This document shows positions 24,033 through 30,526 of a DNA stretch of 32,509 nt, piece by piece. Origin of the DNA: a virus; the IMG/VR virus record IMGVR_UViG_3300025874_002134, positions 1 to 32,509 of that record; one strand, 5' to 3'. The position numbers and the translations under genes were made by a program. Each line of letters opens with the position of its first letter. Position 1 is the stretch's first letter. The notes beneath the pieces are model-generated. The model was not told the DNA's origin. It worked only from the letters and a program-made list of their open reading frames with translations, and ran no database searches.

Positions 24033-24962
24033 TTATTTGTTATTTATTAAATTTTGAATTAACGACATTGTATTTATTTCCTTGTCGATACGGAAATTTG
24101 CTTTGTATTGGTGTTCATTTATTAAAATAGCTACTGTGCCTTCTTTATTTAGAAGATATTCAGATGCTCTTTCATATAATGCTTTAAATAACTCATCAAA
24201 GTCATCTATATTAGCATCTGCTATAATTTGACGTATACCATTATAACAATCTATTTTATTATGTTTAGATCCCTCTGATAAGGCATTAATTACTTTATCT
24301 ATATAATTAGACGATACTAGTATTGATTTATCTAGTTTTAATGTATTATCTAACGTAGATAACTGTATAGTATTGATACATTTACGTAAATCAGGATAAT
24401 ACTGGTTAACTAAAGGTACTAAATCATTTATATTATGTTTAATTGATTCTTGTTGTAAGATCCAATTTAAATGTTTAGCAACATCTTTTTTAGTTGGAGG
24501 TATAATTTTAAGTACTTGACATCTTGATTGTAGAGGATCAATAATACGCTCTACAAAATTACAAGTCATTATAAACCTAGTAGTACGCGAAAACGTTTCA
24601 ATGATATTACGGAGTGAAGCTTGTGCTTGGATAGTAAGAAAATCAGCCTCATCCAAAATGACAACCTTAAGTGGTTTAAACGAAGCCACACTTGCAAATC
24701 CTTGTACCTTATCTCTAATAGTCTCAATCCCTCTTTCATCTGAGGCATTAATATAAAGATGGTCACAATCAAGGTTTTTAACGATGATTTTTGCAAGGGT
24801 TGTTTTACCTGTTCCTGCTGGTCCATAAAATATTAAATTTTGAATATCATTTTGTTCTAAATATTTTGATATAGATTTTTTGATAGTCTCGTTTCCAACA
24901 TAGTTCTCTAACTTACTTGGTCGGTATTTTTCTACTAATAAACTATTGTCCAAACTCGCCAT
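24033..24962 (-). CDS. 44: Clamp-loader large subunit, AAA+ ATPase (T4 gp44)
   Basis: A 309-residue AAA+ protein. LVEKYRPSKLENYVGNE (9-25) is the standard RFC box, FYGPAGTGKTTLAK (about 45-58) is Walker A, VVILDEADFL (about 99-108) is Walker B, and QSRCQVL (about 144-150) is the SRC arginine-finger motif. The C-terminal helical part forms the ring collar. Four copies with one gp62 load the sliding clamp using ATP. The start overlaps the previous gene by 20 bases. Assignment is clear. Confidence 0.95.
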   Translation of the reverse strand: MASLDNSLLVEKYRPSKLENYVGNETIKKSISKYLEQNDIQNLIFYGPAGTGKTTLAKIIVKNLDCDHLYINASDERGIETIRDKVQGFASVASFKPLKVVILDEADFLTIQAQASLRNIIETFSRTTRFIMTCNFVERIIDPLQSRCQVLKIIPPTKKDVAKHLNWILQQESIKHNINDLVPLVNQYYPDLRKCINTIQLSTLDNTLKLDKSILVSSNYIDKVINALSEGSKHNKIDCYNGIRQIIADANIDDFDELFKALYERASEYLLNKEGTVAILINEHQYKANFRIDKEINTMSLIQNLINNK

Positions 24963-25212
24963 ATATTGAATATTTCTTTTCTGGTTCTGGTATTACTTCT
25001 GTTTCTGTTGAATCAATTGCGTATAAACTACTTTTTAATGGTTCTAATCTGTAATGGCCTTTAAATCCCGTTTTAACCATATAGGCTTCTAAAGTATCAG
25101 TTAATGTTTTATGTGTGGGACCATCTGGTTCATTTGCAACTAATCTCCATTTATCGCCCGGAGGAACTCTCCGAGCGATTAGGATATTTTTTTCTTCAAT
25201 CTTTGTAGCCAT
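24943..25212 (-). CDS. Small hypothetical protein
   Basis: An 89-residue protein. MATKIEEKNILIARRVPPGD at the start is followed by KWRLVANEPDGPTHKTLTDT and a basic middle. The C-terminus is acidic (STETEVIPEPEKKYSIYG). No family was recognised. The promoter-like TTCGTATATT (25213-25222) ends exactly where the ATG begins. Either the transcript starts upstream, or this gene is leaderless, or the start lies downstream. It overlaps gp44 by 20 bases and is probably its operon leader. Confidence 0.65.
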   Translation of the reverse strand: MATKIEEKNILIARRVPPGDKWRLVANEPDGPTHKTLTDTLEAYMVKTGFKGHYRLEPLKSSLYAIDSTETEVIPEPEKKYSIYGEFGQ

Positions 25213-25222
25213 AATATACGAA
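25213..25222 (-). promoter_or_regulatory. TTCGTATATT promoter-like motif abutting an ATG
   Basis: An exact copy lies immediately before the ATG at 25212 (TTCGTATATT|ATG). If the motif is the promoter core, the mRNA would be leaderless or start inside this gene, and would continue into gp44 and gp62. Confidence 0.5.
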
Positions 25223-25223
25223 A

Positions 25224-25391
25224 TTATTTTGACTCAGCCACAGATGCCTTTTTATAATCTGTAATTACTCTTTTAATAGCTTGTGCTGCTTTTCTAGCTC
25301 GTCCTTGACTTGCTTTTGTAGTTCCTACGTGTTCTGCTGCTAAGGTATTAAAGTTTTCTTCAATTACCTCAAAAATTTCTTGTTTTGTCAT
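25224..25391 (-). CDS. Histone H1-like small basic protein (55 aa)
   Basis: Found by hand translation: ATG at 25391, TAA at 25224. The 55-residue protein has an acidic N-terminal helix (FEVIEENFNTLAAEH), then TTKASQGRARKAAQAIKRV and DYKKASVAESK. This pattern (short acidic helix, then A/K/R-rich helix with RARKA) fits the histone H1/Hc1-like proteins common in Bacteroidota and in chlamydiae. These proteins bind DNA and compact the nucleoid. In the phage it could organise viral or host DNA. It lies 31 bases after GroEL and is likely read from the same message. Confidence 0.65.
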   Translation of the reverse strand: MTKQEIFEVIEENFNTLAAEHVGTTKASQGRARKAAQAIKRVITDYKKASVAESK

Positions 25392-25422
25392 TCTCTTTTT
25401 TATTTATTTATTAATTATTAAT

Positions 25423-27045
25423 TTACATTCCCATACCCATCATTGGATCCATTTGTGGTTGTTGTTTATCATCACTAGGTTCATCAACTACGGTACATTC
25501 TGTTAGTAATACTGTTCCTGCAACTGAAGCTGCATTTTGTAAAGCTGTTCTAGCTACTTTTGTTGGGTCAATAATACCAGCTTCTTTCATATCAACAGTA
25601 TTATCTGTTTTAATATCAAATCCTAACCAACCATCATTACTTGAATTAACTATCCCATCAGCTATAATTTGTCCTTTAACTGCATCATAACCCGCATTAA
25701 CTAAAATTTGGTTAAATGGTTTGGTACATGCTTGTTTTACGATAGCTGCCCCAGTAGAATTAACTTCTATACCTGATGAAGCATATAATAATGCTGTTCC
25801 ACCTCCAGGTACTATACCTTCTTCAATAGCAGCTTTTGTTGCATGTAATGCATCATCAACTCTATCTTTCTTCTCTCTCATTTCAGTTTCAGTATTTCCA
25901 CCTACATGAATGATTGCTACTCCTCCTGTGAATTTCGCGAGCCTTTCTTGAAGTTTTTCGATTTCGAACGGCGTTGTTGCTTTATTGATTTGTTGCTGTA
26001 ATTCTTCAATACGTGCTTCAATTTGTTCAATTCCTCCTTTTCCATCTACTATTGTTGTTTCTTCTTTTCCTATTGTTGCTGTTCTAGCTTCTCCAAACCA
26101 TTCCCAAGAAAATTTGTCAAGCTTCATTCCTTTTTGTTTATCAAATACCATTCCACCAGTAGTAACAGCAATATCTTCTAATACTAATTTACGTCTATCA
26201 CCAAAATCTGGGGCTTTTACAGCACATACTTTCATTGTACCTCTCATTTTATTAACAATAAGAGTTGCTAGCGCCTCATTATCAATATCTTCAGCAATAA
26301 TCAACAATGATTTTGCTTGTGCTGATACTGCTTCTAAAATAGGTAATAATTCTTTTACATGAGTAATTTTTTGATCTGCAATAAGAATTAGAGGGTTATC
26401 TAACGTAGCAGTCATATTATTATTATTAGTAACAAAATATGGTGATTTATAACCTCTATCAAACTGTAACCCTTCAACAGTCTCTAAGTATGTTTCACCT
26501 GTACGTGATTCTTCAATATGAACAACACCTTCTAATCCTACTTTTTCTATTGCGGTTGCAATTAATTTCCCAGTTTCAGGATCATTATTAGCAGAAATTG
26601 TCGCGATTTGTTCTAATTGTTCTTCACCTGAAATATCCTCTGATATATTATTTCTAAGATTATCAACTATTTTTGCTACAGTTGAGTCAATATCTCTTTT
26701 AATCTGTACTGCATTTTCATTATTATTTAATGCATTTAATCCAGCTTTTACCATTTCACGTGCTAATAAAGTAGATGTTGTTGTACCATCACCTGCTTTT
26801 TCAGCCGTTTTAATAGCAGCTTGTTTTACTAACTGTACACCTAATTCTTGATTAGGATCTGGTAGTGTAATTGATTTAGCTACTGTAACTCCATCTTTGG
26901 TTGATTGTGGTACTCCTTGAGGATTAGAAATTACTACATTTCTACCATTAGGACCTAATGTTGACACCACAGCATCTGCTAAAATATCTATTCCTTTTAC
27001 TAAATTTTCTCGGGCTGTTGAGCCTAGTGTAACTTGTTTACTCAT
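25423..27045 (-). CDS. groEL: Chaperonin GroEL (60 kDa), full length
   Basis: A 540-residue group I chaperonin, close to the usual 545. Equatorial ATP-site motifs are intact: STLGPNGRNVVI (28-39), TKDGVTVAKSI (about 49-59) and GDGTTTSTLLAREMV (about 85-99). The late VDDALHATKAAIEEGIVPGG holds the catalytic aspartate, and the tail is a short MMGMGM in place of the long GGM repeat. The apical domain (about 190-375) is present. It should assemble with the adjacent GroES to fold phage proteins. Phage-encoded GroEL is known in some marine and jumbo phages but rare in T4-like genomes. It overlaps GroES by 8 bases. Confidence 0.97.
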   Translation of the reverse strand: MSKQVTLGSTARENLVKGIDILADAVVSTLGPNGRNVVISNPQGVPQSTKDGVTVAKSITLPDPNQELGVQLVKQAAIKTAEKAGDGTTTSTLLAREMVKAGLNALNNNENAVQIKRDIDSTVAKIVDNLRNNISEDISGEEQLEQIATISANNDPETGKLIATAIEKVGLEGVVHIEESRTGETYLETVEGLQFDRGYKSPYFVTNNNNMTATLDNPLILIADQKITHVKELLPILEAVSAQAKSLLIIAEDIDNEALATLIVNKMRGTMKVCAVKAPDFGDRRKLVLEDIAVTTGGMVFDKQKGMKLDKFSWEWFGEARTATIGKEETTIVDGKGGIEQIEARIEELQQQINKATTPFEIEKLQERLAKFTGGVAIIHVGGNTETEMREKKDRVDDALHATKAAIEEGIVPGGGTALLYASSGIEVNSTGAAIVKQACTKPFNQILVNAGYDAVKGQIIADGIVNSSNDGWLGFDIKTDNTVDMKEAGIIDPTKVARTALQNAASVAGTVLLTECTVVDEPSDDKQQPQMDPMMGMGM

Positions 27046-27349
27046 CGTCTTTTTTTTCTTTTTTATTAATTTTTGCTAAAATTTGATTTTCAGGTCCAAC
27101 ATAGTATTCTTCCCCATTATAAGGTAATTTAGTAAATCCTTGGGTTGGTAAAATCACTTTTTCTCCAACTTTTAAAGTTGTAGAGATAAAATCCCCAGTT
27201 AAAGTTGATTGTCCAGGCCCTACTGAAATTACAATACCAGTTTCATTTTTTTCTTTCCCTAAGTCAGGGACAATAATGTTACCAACAGTAGTTTCTTCTG
27301 ATTCTATTGGTTTTACAATAACAGCGTTAAATAGCGCTTCTAATTCCAT
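27038..27349 (-). CDS. groES: Co-chaperonin GroES
   Basis: A 103-residue GroES-like protein. NAVIVKPIESEETTVGNIIV (8-27) includes the mobile loop that docks onto GroEL. The usual GG-I of this loop reads GN-I here, a change that may tune partner choice. PDLGKEKNETGIVISVGPGQ and KVGEKVILPTQGFTKLPYNGEEYYV are the beta-barrel body. A charged tail, KKEKKDDE, extends beyond the normal end. It probably forms the cap for the GroEL encoded just downstream. Confidence 0.9.
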   Translation of the reverse strand: MELEALFNAVIVKPIESEETTVGNIIVPDLGKEKNETGIVISVGPGQSTLTGDFISTTLKVGEKVILPTQGFTKLPYNGEEYYVGPENQILAKINKKEKKDDE

Positions 27350-27644
27350 TTGTATAATTTTTAATGTTAGTACTTATTTTTATATAATTGTTAATATATT
27401 CTTCTAAACTATCAAAATTTTCTATATCCGCCTTTAGAGTAGCTATTTTTTGTAATGCATGTTCAAATTTGGCATAGTAATATAATGATTTTTCATAGGT
27501 TTTTGCTTTACCCTTAGCCCTAAAATGAGAGGCATCAGATGTTACATTTTGTTTTACAGTATAACTGTATTCATCCTTAGTAATAAAGAATGGTTCTAGC
27601 AAAGGGTCGGTAATAGTCTGGATAGACTTTCTTTTTGTTGTCAT
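27327..27644 (-). CDS. Hypothetical protein before groES
   Basis: A 105-residue basic protein: LEPFFITKDEYSYTVKQNVT (16-35), SHFRAKGKAKTYEKSLYYYA (about 39-58), then an all-helical end with SLEEYINNYIKI. No family was recognised. The exact TTCGTATATT at 27667-27676 lies 22 bases before the ATG, so this gene appears to lead the groES-groEL transcript. It overlaps groES by 23 bases. Confidence 0.7.
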   Translation of the reverse strand: MTTKRKSIQTITDPLLEPFFITKDEYSYTVKQNVTSDASHFRAKGKAKTYEKSLYYYAKFEHALQKIATLKADIENFDSLEEYINNYIKISTNIKNYTNGIRSAI

Positions 27645-27666
27645 ATAACTTATTTATTTAGACGTT

Positions 27667-27676
27667 AATATACGAA
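27667..27676 (-). promoter_or_regulatory. TTCGTATATT promoter-like motif of the chaperonin unit
   Basis: An exact copy on the minus strand between the Hsp20 stop and the ATG at 27644, followed by a leader with TAAATAAATAAGTTAT. It would drive the small gene, groES, groEL and perhaps the H1-like gene. Confidence 0.6.
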
Positions 27677-27713
27677 TAATATTGCGCTAGGACACGCTTT
27701 TTTTGTAAAACTT

Positions 27714-28133
27714 TTATTTTATTTTAATTGTTTTTGCTTTTTTAGATTCCGCAATTGGAATAAATAGATGAAGCAAACCATCTTTCATTTCTGCCTCTAA
27801 TTTCTCAAGTTCGAATTTAGCTGCTACTTTGTAACCTAAGTTAAAAGACCGTTTAGCTAATCCTTTATAGATGTAGCCACTATAATCAAAATCTTCTTCA
27901 TTAGGTTTATCATAGATAATTTTTAAAAGATCTCCATCTATTTCTAGTTGAATGTCTTTTTTAGTTAGACCAGTACAGGCAACTTCAAAATGAAGTCCGT
28001 CTTCGTCATAAAAAATATCTAGTGGGTGAGGTTGTTTGTTTTCAAACGTTGTTGGTTGGAAAACGCCGTCTGCCTTGAATAGGTTACGGAATAGTAAGTC
28101 GAACGGTGTACGTTCATTGAATAATGTACTCAT
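27714..28133 (-). CDS. Small heat-shock protein Hsp20 (alpha-crystallin family)
   Basis: A 139-residue Hsp20. The N-terminus is TPFDLLFRNLFKADG (9-23). The alpha-crystallin domain starts near HPLDIFYDEDGLHFEVACTG (36-55) and includes LTKKDIQLEIDGDLLKI and KRSFNLGYKV. The signature A-x-x-x-n-G-L-L appears as AEMKDGLLHLFIP (about 114-126). The C-terminal tail ESKKAKTIKIK holds an I-x-I. Hsp20 genes are typical of marine T4-like phages, where a role in virion assembly or stress is assumed. The long 5' leader carries a UUCG hairpin. Confidence 0.93.
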   Translation of the reverse strand: MSTLFNERTPFDLLFRNLFKADGVFQPTTFENKQPHPLDIFYDEDGLHFEVACTGLTKKDIQLEIDGDLLKIIYDKPNEEDFDYSGYIYKGLAKRSFNLGYKVAAKFELEKLEAEMKDGLLHLFIPIAESKKAKTIKIK

Positions 28134-28148
28134 ATCATTTAGTTTTGT

Positions 28149-28163
28149 GAGGCCGAAGCTCTC
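28149..28163 (-). promoter_or_regulatory. UUCG-tetraloop hairpin in the hsp20 leader
   Basis: On the minus strand GAGAGC-TTCG-GCCTC folds into a 5-bp stem with a bulged A, closed by the very stable C(UUCG)G loop, 16 bases before the hsp20 ATG. It has no T run after it, so a role in translation or mRNA stability is likelier than termination. Confidence 0.5.
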
Positions 28164-28215
28164 GATTAATTTAATTTAAACATAACAACGCGCCCTAGCT
28201 GCAATTTTATGTTCT

Positions 28216-28229
28216 ATTATACATATGTA
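28216..28229 (-). promoter_or_regulatory. Possible promoter element for hsp20
   Basis: The minus strand reads TACATATGTATAAT just after the clamp stop codon, about 83 bases before the hsp20 ATG. It resembles the strings upstream of 622 and 3199. The long leader between contains the UUCG hairpin. Weak call. Confidence 0.3.
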
Positions 28230-28230
28230 G

Positions 28231-28953
28231 TTATTCATTTCTAGCGATAAAATATTCACTTTCTGTTTCTGATGTTATAAAGTTAGCTTTTAACATACCT
28301 ACTTCTGATATTTTTAGTGTGCCACTTTCCATATCTTTATTGGCATTTAGTATATCTTTAAATATATCTGAATCAAATGGGATTTGAATATCTCCTTTAG
28401 TAATATTACCCCTGAGTTGGTAAGTAATTTTATTAGAAAAACCTGTATTGTCACCAAATATAATCTCACAAACATTTACCCCATCAAAATCTGTTGTTGT
28501 AGTTATTAACATATTATTTACATCAGCTAAAGCACTTTTTGCTTTAATTAAATGGGTAATATCTTCATTAGTTAAATCAATTTGTATTTCAAATTCTTCA
28601 GGGTCTTCATAATAAGTATTTTTACCTAGAATTAAAATATCAGCTAATGAATAAGTTAAGTCAAAATTTAAATCTGCAATATGCATTTTAGTGTAAACAG
28701 CTTTAATCTTTTCAAGAGTTATATTTAATTCACCATTGGTAATAGAAATTAATTTGCTAAGTTTATGTGTATCAAACACACCTAATTCAGCATCTTCCAA
28801 GTTAAAATTATTATGTATTACTTTACATACTCTACCATTATCACCTGCGTAGACTGTAAGTTGGTTGTCTTTAATTCTCCATTTTACTTGATTATTTAAT
28901 CCATTTAAATAATATTTTGAAATAACTGAAGTAAGTGTGTTTTTATTTATCAT
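28231..28953 (-). CDS. 45: DNA polymerase sliding clamp (T4 gp45-like)
   Basis: A 240-residue protein, close to T4 gp45 (228). It shows the beta-alpha-beta pattern of sliding clamps: VKWRIKDNQLTVYAGDNGRV, FDTHKLSKLISITNGELNIT and ISEVGMLKANFITSETESEYF near the end. It should form a trimeric ring that tethers the polymerase to DNA and, in T4, also activates late transcription. It lies directly after the C-terminal polymerase gene, with its own promoter-like motif. Sequence divergence is high, so part of the call rests on context. Confidence 0.88.
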   Translation of the reverse strand: MINKNTLTSVISKYYLNGLNNQVKWRIKDNQLTVYAGDNGRVCKVIHNNFNLEDAELGVFDTHKLSKLISITNGELNITLEKIKAVYTKMHIADLNFDLTYSLADILILGKNTYYEDPEEFEIQIDLTNEDITHLIKAKSALADVNNMLITTTTDFDGVNVCEIIFGDNTGFSNKITYQLRGNITKGDIQIPFDSDIFKDILNANKDMESGTLKISEVGMLKANFITSETESEYFIARNE

Positions 28954-28959
28954 AACTGT

Positions 28960-28969
28960 AATATACGAA
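28960..28969 (-). promoter_or_regulatory. TTCGTATATT promoter-like motif of the clamp gene
   Basis: An exact copy on the minus strand in the 23-base gap between the polymerase C-terminal gene and the clamp ATG at 28953, only 6 bases before the start codon. The message would have a leader of a few bases. Confidence 0.55.
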
Positions 28970-28976
28970 TTTTATT

Positions 28977-29912
28977 TTATATCTCAAAGGATGCTAACGC
29001 ATTTGTGTAAGGGTTTAAATCTAATGACCATTGTAAATCACTAAAAAATCCCTCTAATTTATTTAATAATATTGAATCAAATACTTTTTGTCTATCAGCA
29101 TACCTATTTAAAAAATCTTGTATTTTTTCTGGTATATCATAATCAAAAAAAGCTAATGCTTCTATTTTATATGGGTTGTCTTTAACATAAATCCATTTAA
29201 CTTTATCTGCTTGAGTAATTAAATTATGTTTTTTATCTAACTGCCATAGTTTTAATAAATCATTATAACGAATAGCTGCTCTTACTGGTGCTGGGGCTCC
29301 TTTAAGTATTTCTGTAAACATTTCCCCTGCTCTAGCTTTAGTACCAGAATATTTTTCTAATTTTTTTACGGCTGTTGGATTACCTAATTTGGCTAAGGGA
29401 ATTTCTCCACCTAATATTTGTTTTTTAAATACTTTAATTTGATCAATTATATTTGCTTTTTCACCACCTTTAAGTACTTGTTTTAAAATATCATTAAAAA
29501 ATTCTCCTAAAATGGGTGGAAAATTTGCTTTCATAAACTCCAAACCTTTAATATCTAAGGTTTCTTTAGAAATACCCTCCTGCTTTGTAATCCACTGGGC
29601 ATATCTTCTTGTTGCTCTAAAATAAGCTGATCTGATTACACATTCAGTTTTCATTTCAAGTCTATGTTCAGGAACATTAAAACAATCTTTAGCTAAATTG
29701 TCATAATGTTCTGTAATAATATCTTGGTATTTAAGTGCTACTCTTTCTAAAATATCATCCTTTTTTTCATCAGTAAATTCTTCAAAATTGGGATATAAAT
29801 GAAGTAGTATAGGTTCTGCATTAAAATAATTAGAGTCTGTATCAACATAAGCACAATAATTTTCATCATCCGCATCACATATCCACCAAGGTGTTTCTTC
29901 TAAATGTTTCAT
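28977..29912 (-). CDS. 43: DNA polymerase family B, C-terminal part (motif C and thumb)
   Basis: A 311-residue protein that supplies what the polymerase gene at 30523 lacks. CAYVDTDSNYF (20-30) is palm motif C with both catalytic aspartates, RRYAQW (102-107) is the KKRY-like motif, and LDIKGLEFMKANFPPILGEF (119-138) leads into the thumb. The end, ALASFEI, may be the clamp-binding tail, as in T4 gp43. I start it at the ATG at 29912, one base after the upstream stop; an earlier ATG at 29930 adds six residues. It must join the N-terminal part to give an active enzyme. Confidence 0.9.
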   Translation of the reverse strand: MKHLEETPWWICDADDENYCAYVDTDSNYFNAEPILLHLYPNFEEFTDEKKDDILERVALKYQDIITEHYDNLAKDCFNVPEHRLEMKTECVIRSAYFRATRRYAQWITKQEGISKETLDIKGLEFMKANFPPILGEFFNDILKQVLKGGEKANIIDQIKVFKKQILGGEIPLAKLGNPTAVKKLEKYSGTKARAGEMFTEILKGAPAPVRAAIRYNDLLKLWQLDKKHNLITQADKVKWIYVKDNPYKIEALAFFDYDIPEKIQDFLNRYADRQKVFDSILLNKLEGFFSDLQWSLDLNPYTNALASFEI

Positions 29913-29913
29913 A

Positions 29914-30177
29914 TTAAAATGTTCTTTCACCGGGTAATGGTGGTACAGTTACTGGTTTATTTCCATTTGAATCTAAATCATTTCTTTCGATTAGTTCTAC
30001 TTTGTATTTTATCCCTGCTACTTTAAAAGTTCCACCCTGTTTAAGCATTTTTCTAAAGAAATTTTCTTGAATCTCGCTCCATTCTTCGCTTCTCGCTATT
30101 AATTCTTCTTTAGGAATAGTTTCCCCATTTACTGTAATTATTTGGTTACTTCTAATTGATTGTTTTTTTAATGCCAT
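29914..30177 (-). CDS. Small unknown protein between the polymerase halves
   Basis: An 87-residue protein from the ATG at 30177 (the frame opens earlier, at 30228, inside the cupin gene). SNQIITVNGETIPKEELIAR and EEWSEIQENFFRKMLKQGGT are visible, followed by a beta segment, FKVAGIKYKVELIER, and a proline-rich end, TVPPLPGERTF. No family was recognised. Its start is one base after the cupin stop, and its stop is one base before the C-terminal polymerase ATG, so it is tightly coupled to both. It could assist joining of the polymerase halves, which is speculation. Confidence 0.7.
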   Translation of the reverse strand: MALKKQSIRSNQIITVNGETIPKEELIARSEEWSEIQENFFRKMLKQGGTFKVAGIKYKVELIERNDLDSNGNKPVTVPPLPGERTF

Positions 30178-30178
30178 A

Positions 30179-30526
30179 TTATTCTCTTTTATAATCATCT
30201 TCGATTCTGACAATATCGTCTTCTCCAAAGTATGTTCCTGTTTGTACTTCTATAAACTGAACTAATTCATTAGTTTCATTCCAAGCTCTATGTTTATCTC
30301 CTAAACCAATTTTTATTGATTGTCCAGGCCCTCTAAATAACTTTTCATCATCTAAAATAATTGTTAAATTACCCTTAACCACAGTCCAAGTTTCTTTTCT
30401 TTTATGGTGGTATTGATATGATAATCTTTGACCAGGTGCTACTGTTATTCTTTTTACTTTACATTCAGGAGAATCTAATAATACTTCATACATTCCCCAA
30501 GGTCTGCTTTCTACTTTGTATTTCAT
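30179..30526 (-). CDS. Cupin, type II phosphomannose isomerase-like
   Basis: A 115-residue single cupin very like the C-terminal isomerase domain of bifunctional ManC/AlgA: RPWGMYEVLLDS (8-19), VKRITVAPGQRLSYQYHHKR (24-43, with the HH metal pair), KETWTVVKGNLTIIL, and the end phrase FIEVQTGTYFGEDDIVRIED. It would convert fructose-6-phosphate and mannose-6-phosphate, feeding GDP-mannose for the phage gmd branch. The ATG overlaps the polymerase stop as ATGA. It is placed between the two halves of DNA polymerase, far from the sugar block. Confidence 0.88.
   Translation of the reverse strand: MKYKVESRPWGMYEVLLDSPECKVKRITVAPGQRLSYQYHHKRKETWTVVKGNLTIILDDEKLFRGPGQSIKIGLGDKHRAWNETNELVQFIEVQTGTYFGEDDIVRIEDDYKRE

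Noticed and set aside
24569-24826. Second minus-strand frame inside gene 44
   Set aside because: It lies inside the Walker A to SRC region of gp44 in another frame, and shows no recognisable domain.
25721-26362. Plus-strand open frames inside groEL (25721-25909 and 25985-26362)
   Set aside because: They lie wholly within the clearly conserved GroEL frame and their translations are low-complexity mirror strings with no motif.
27676-27710. Terminator between hsp20 and the chaperonin unit
   Set aside because: The GC-rich string GCGTGTCCTAGCGC gives only about a 3-bp stem, so it is not a convincing hairpin on the minus strand.
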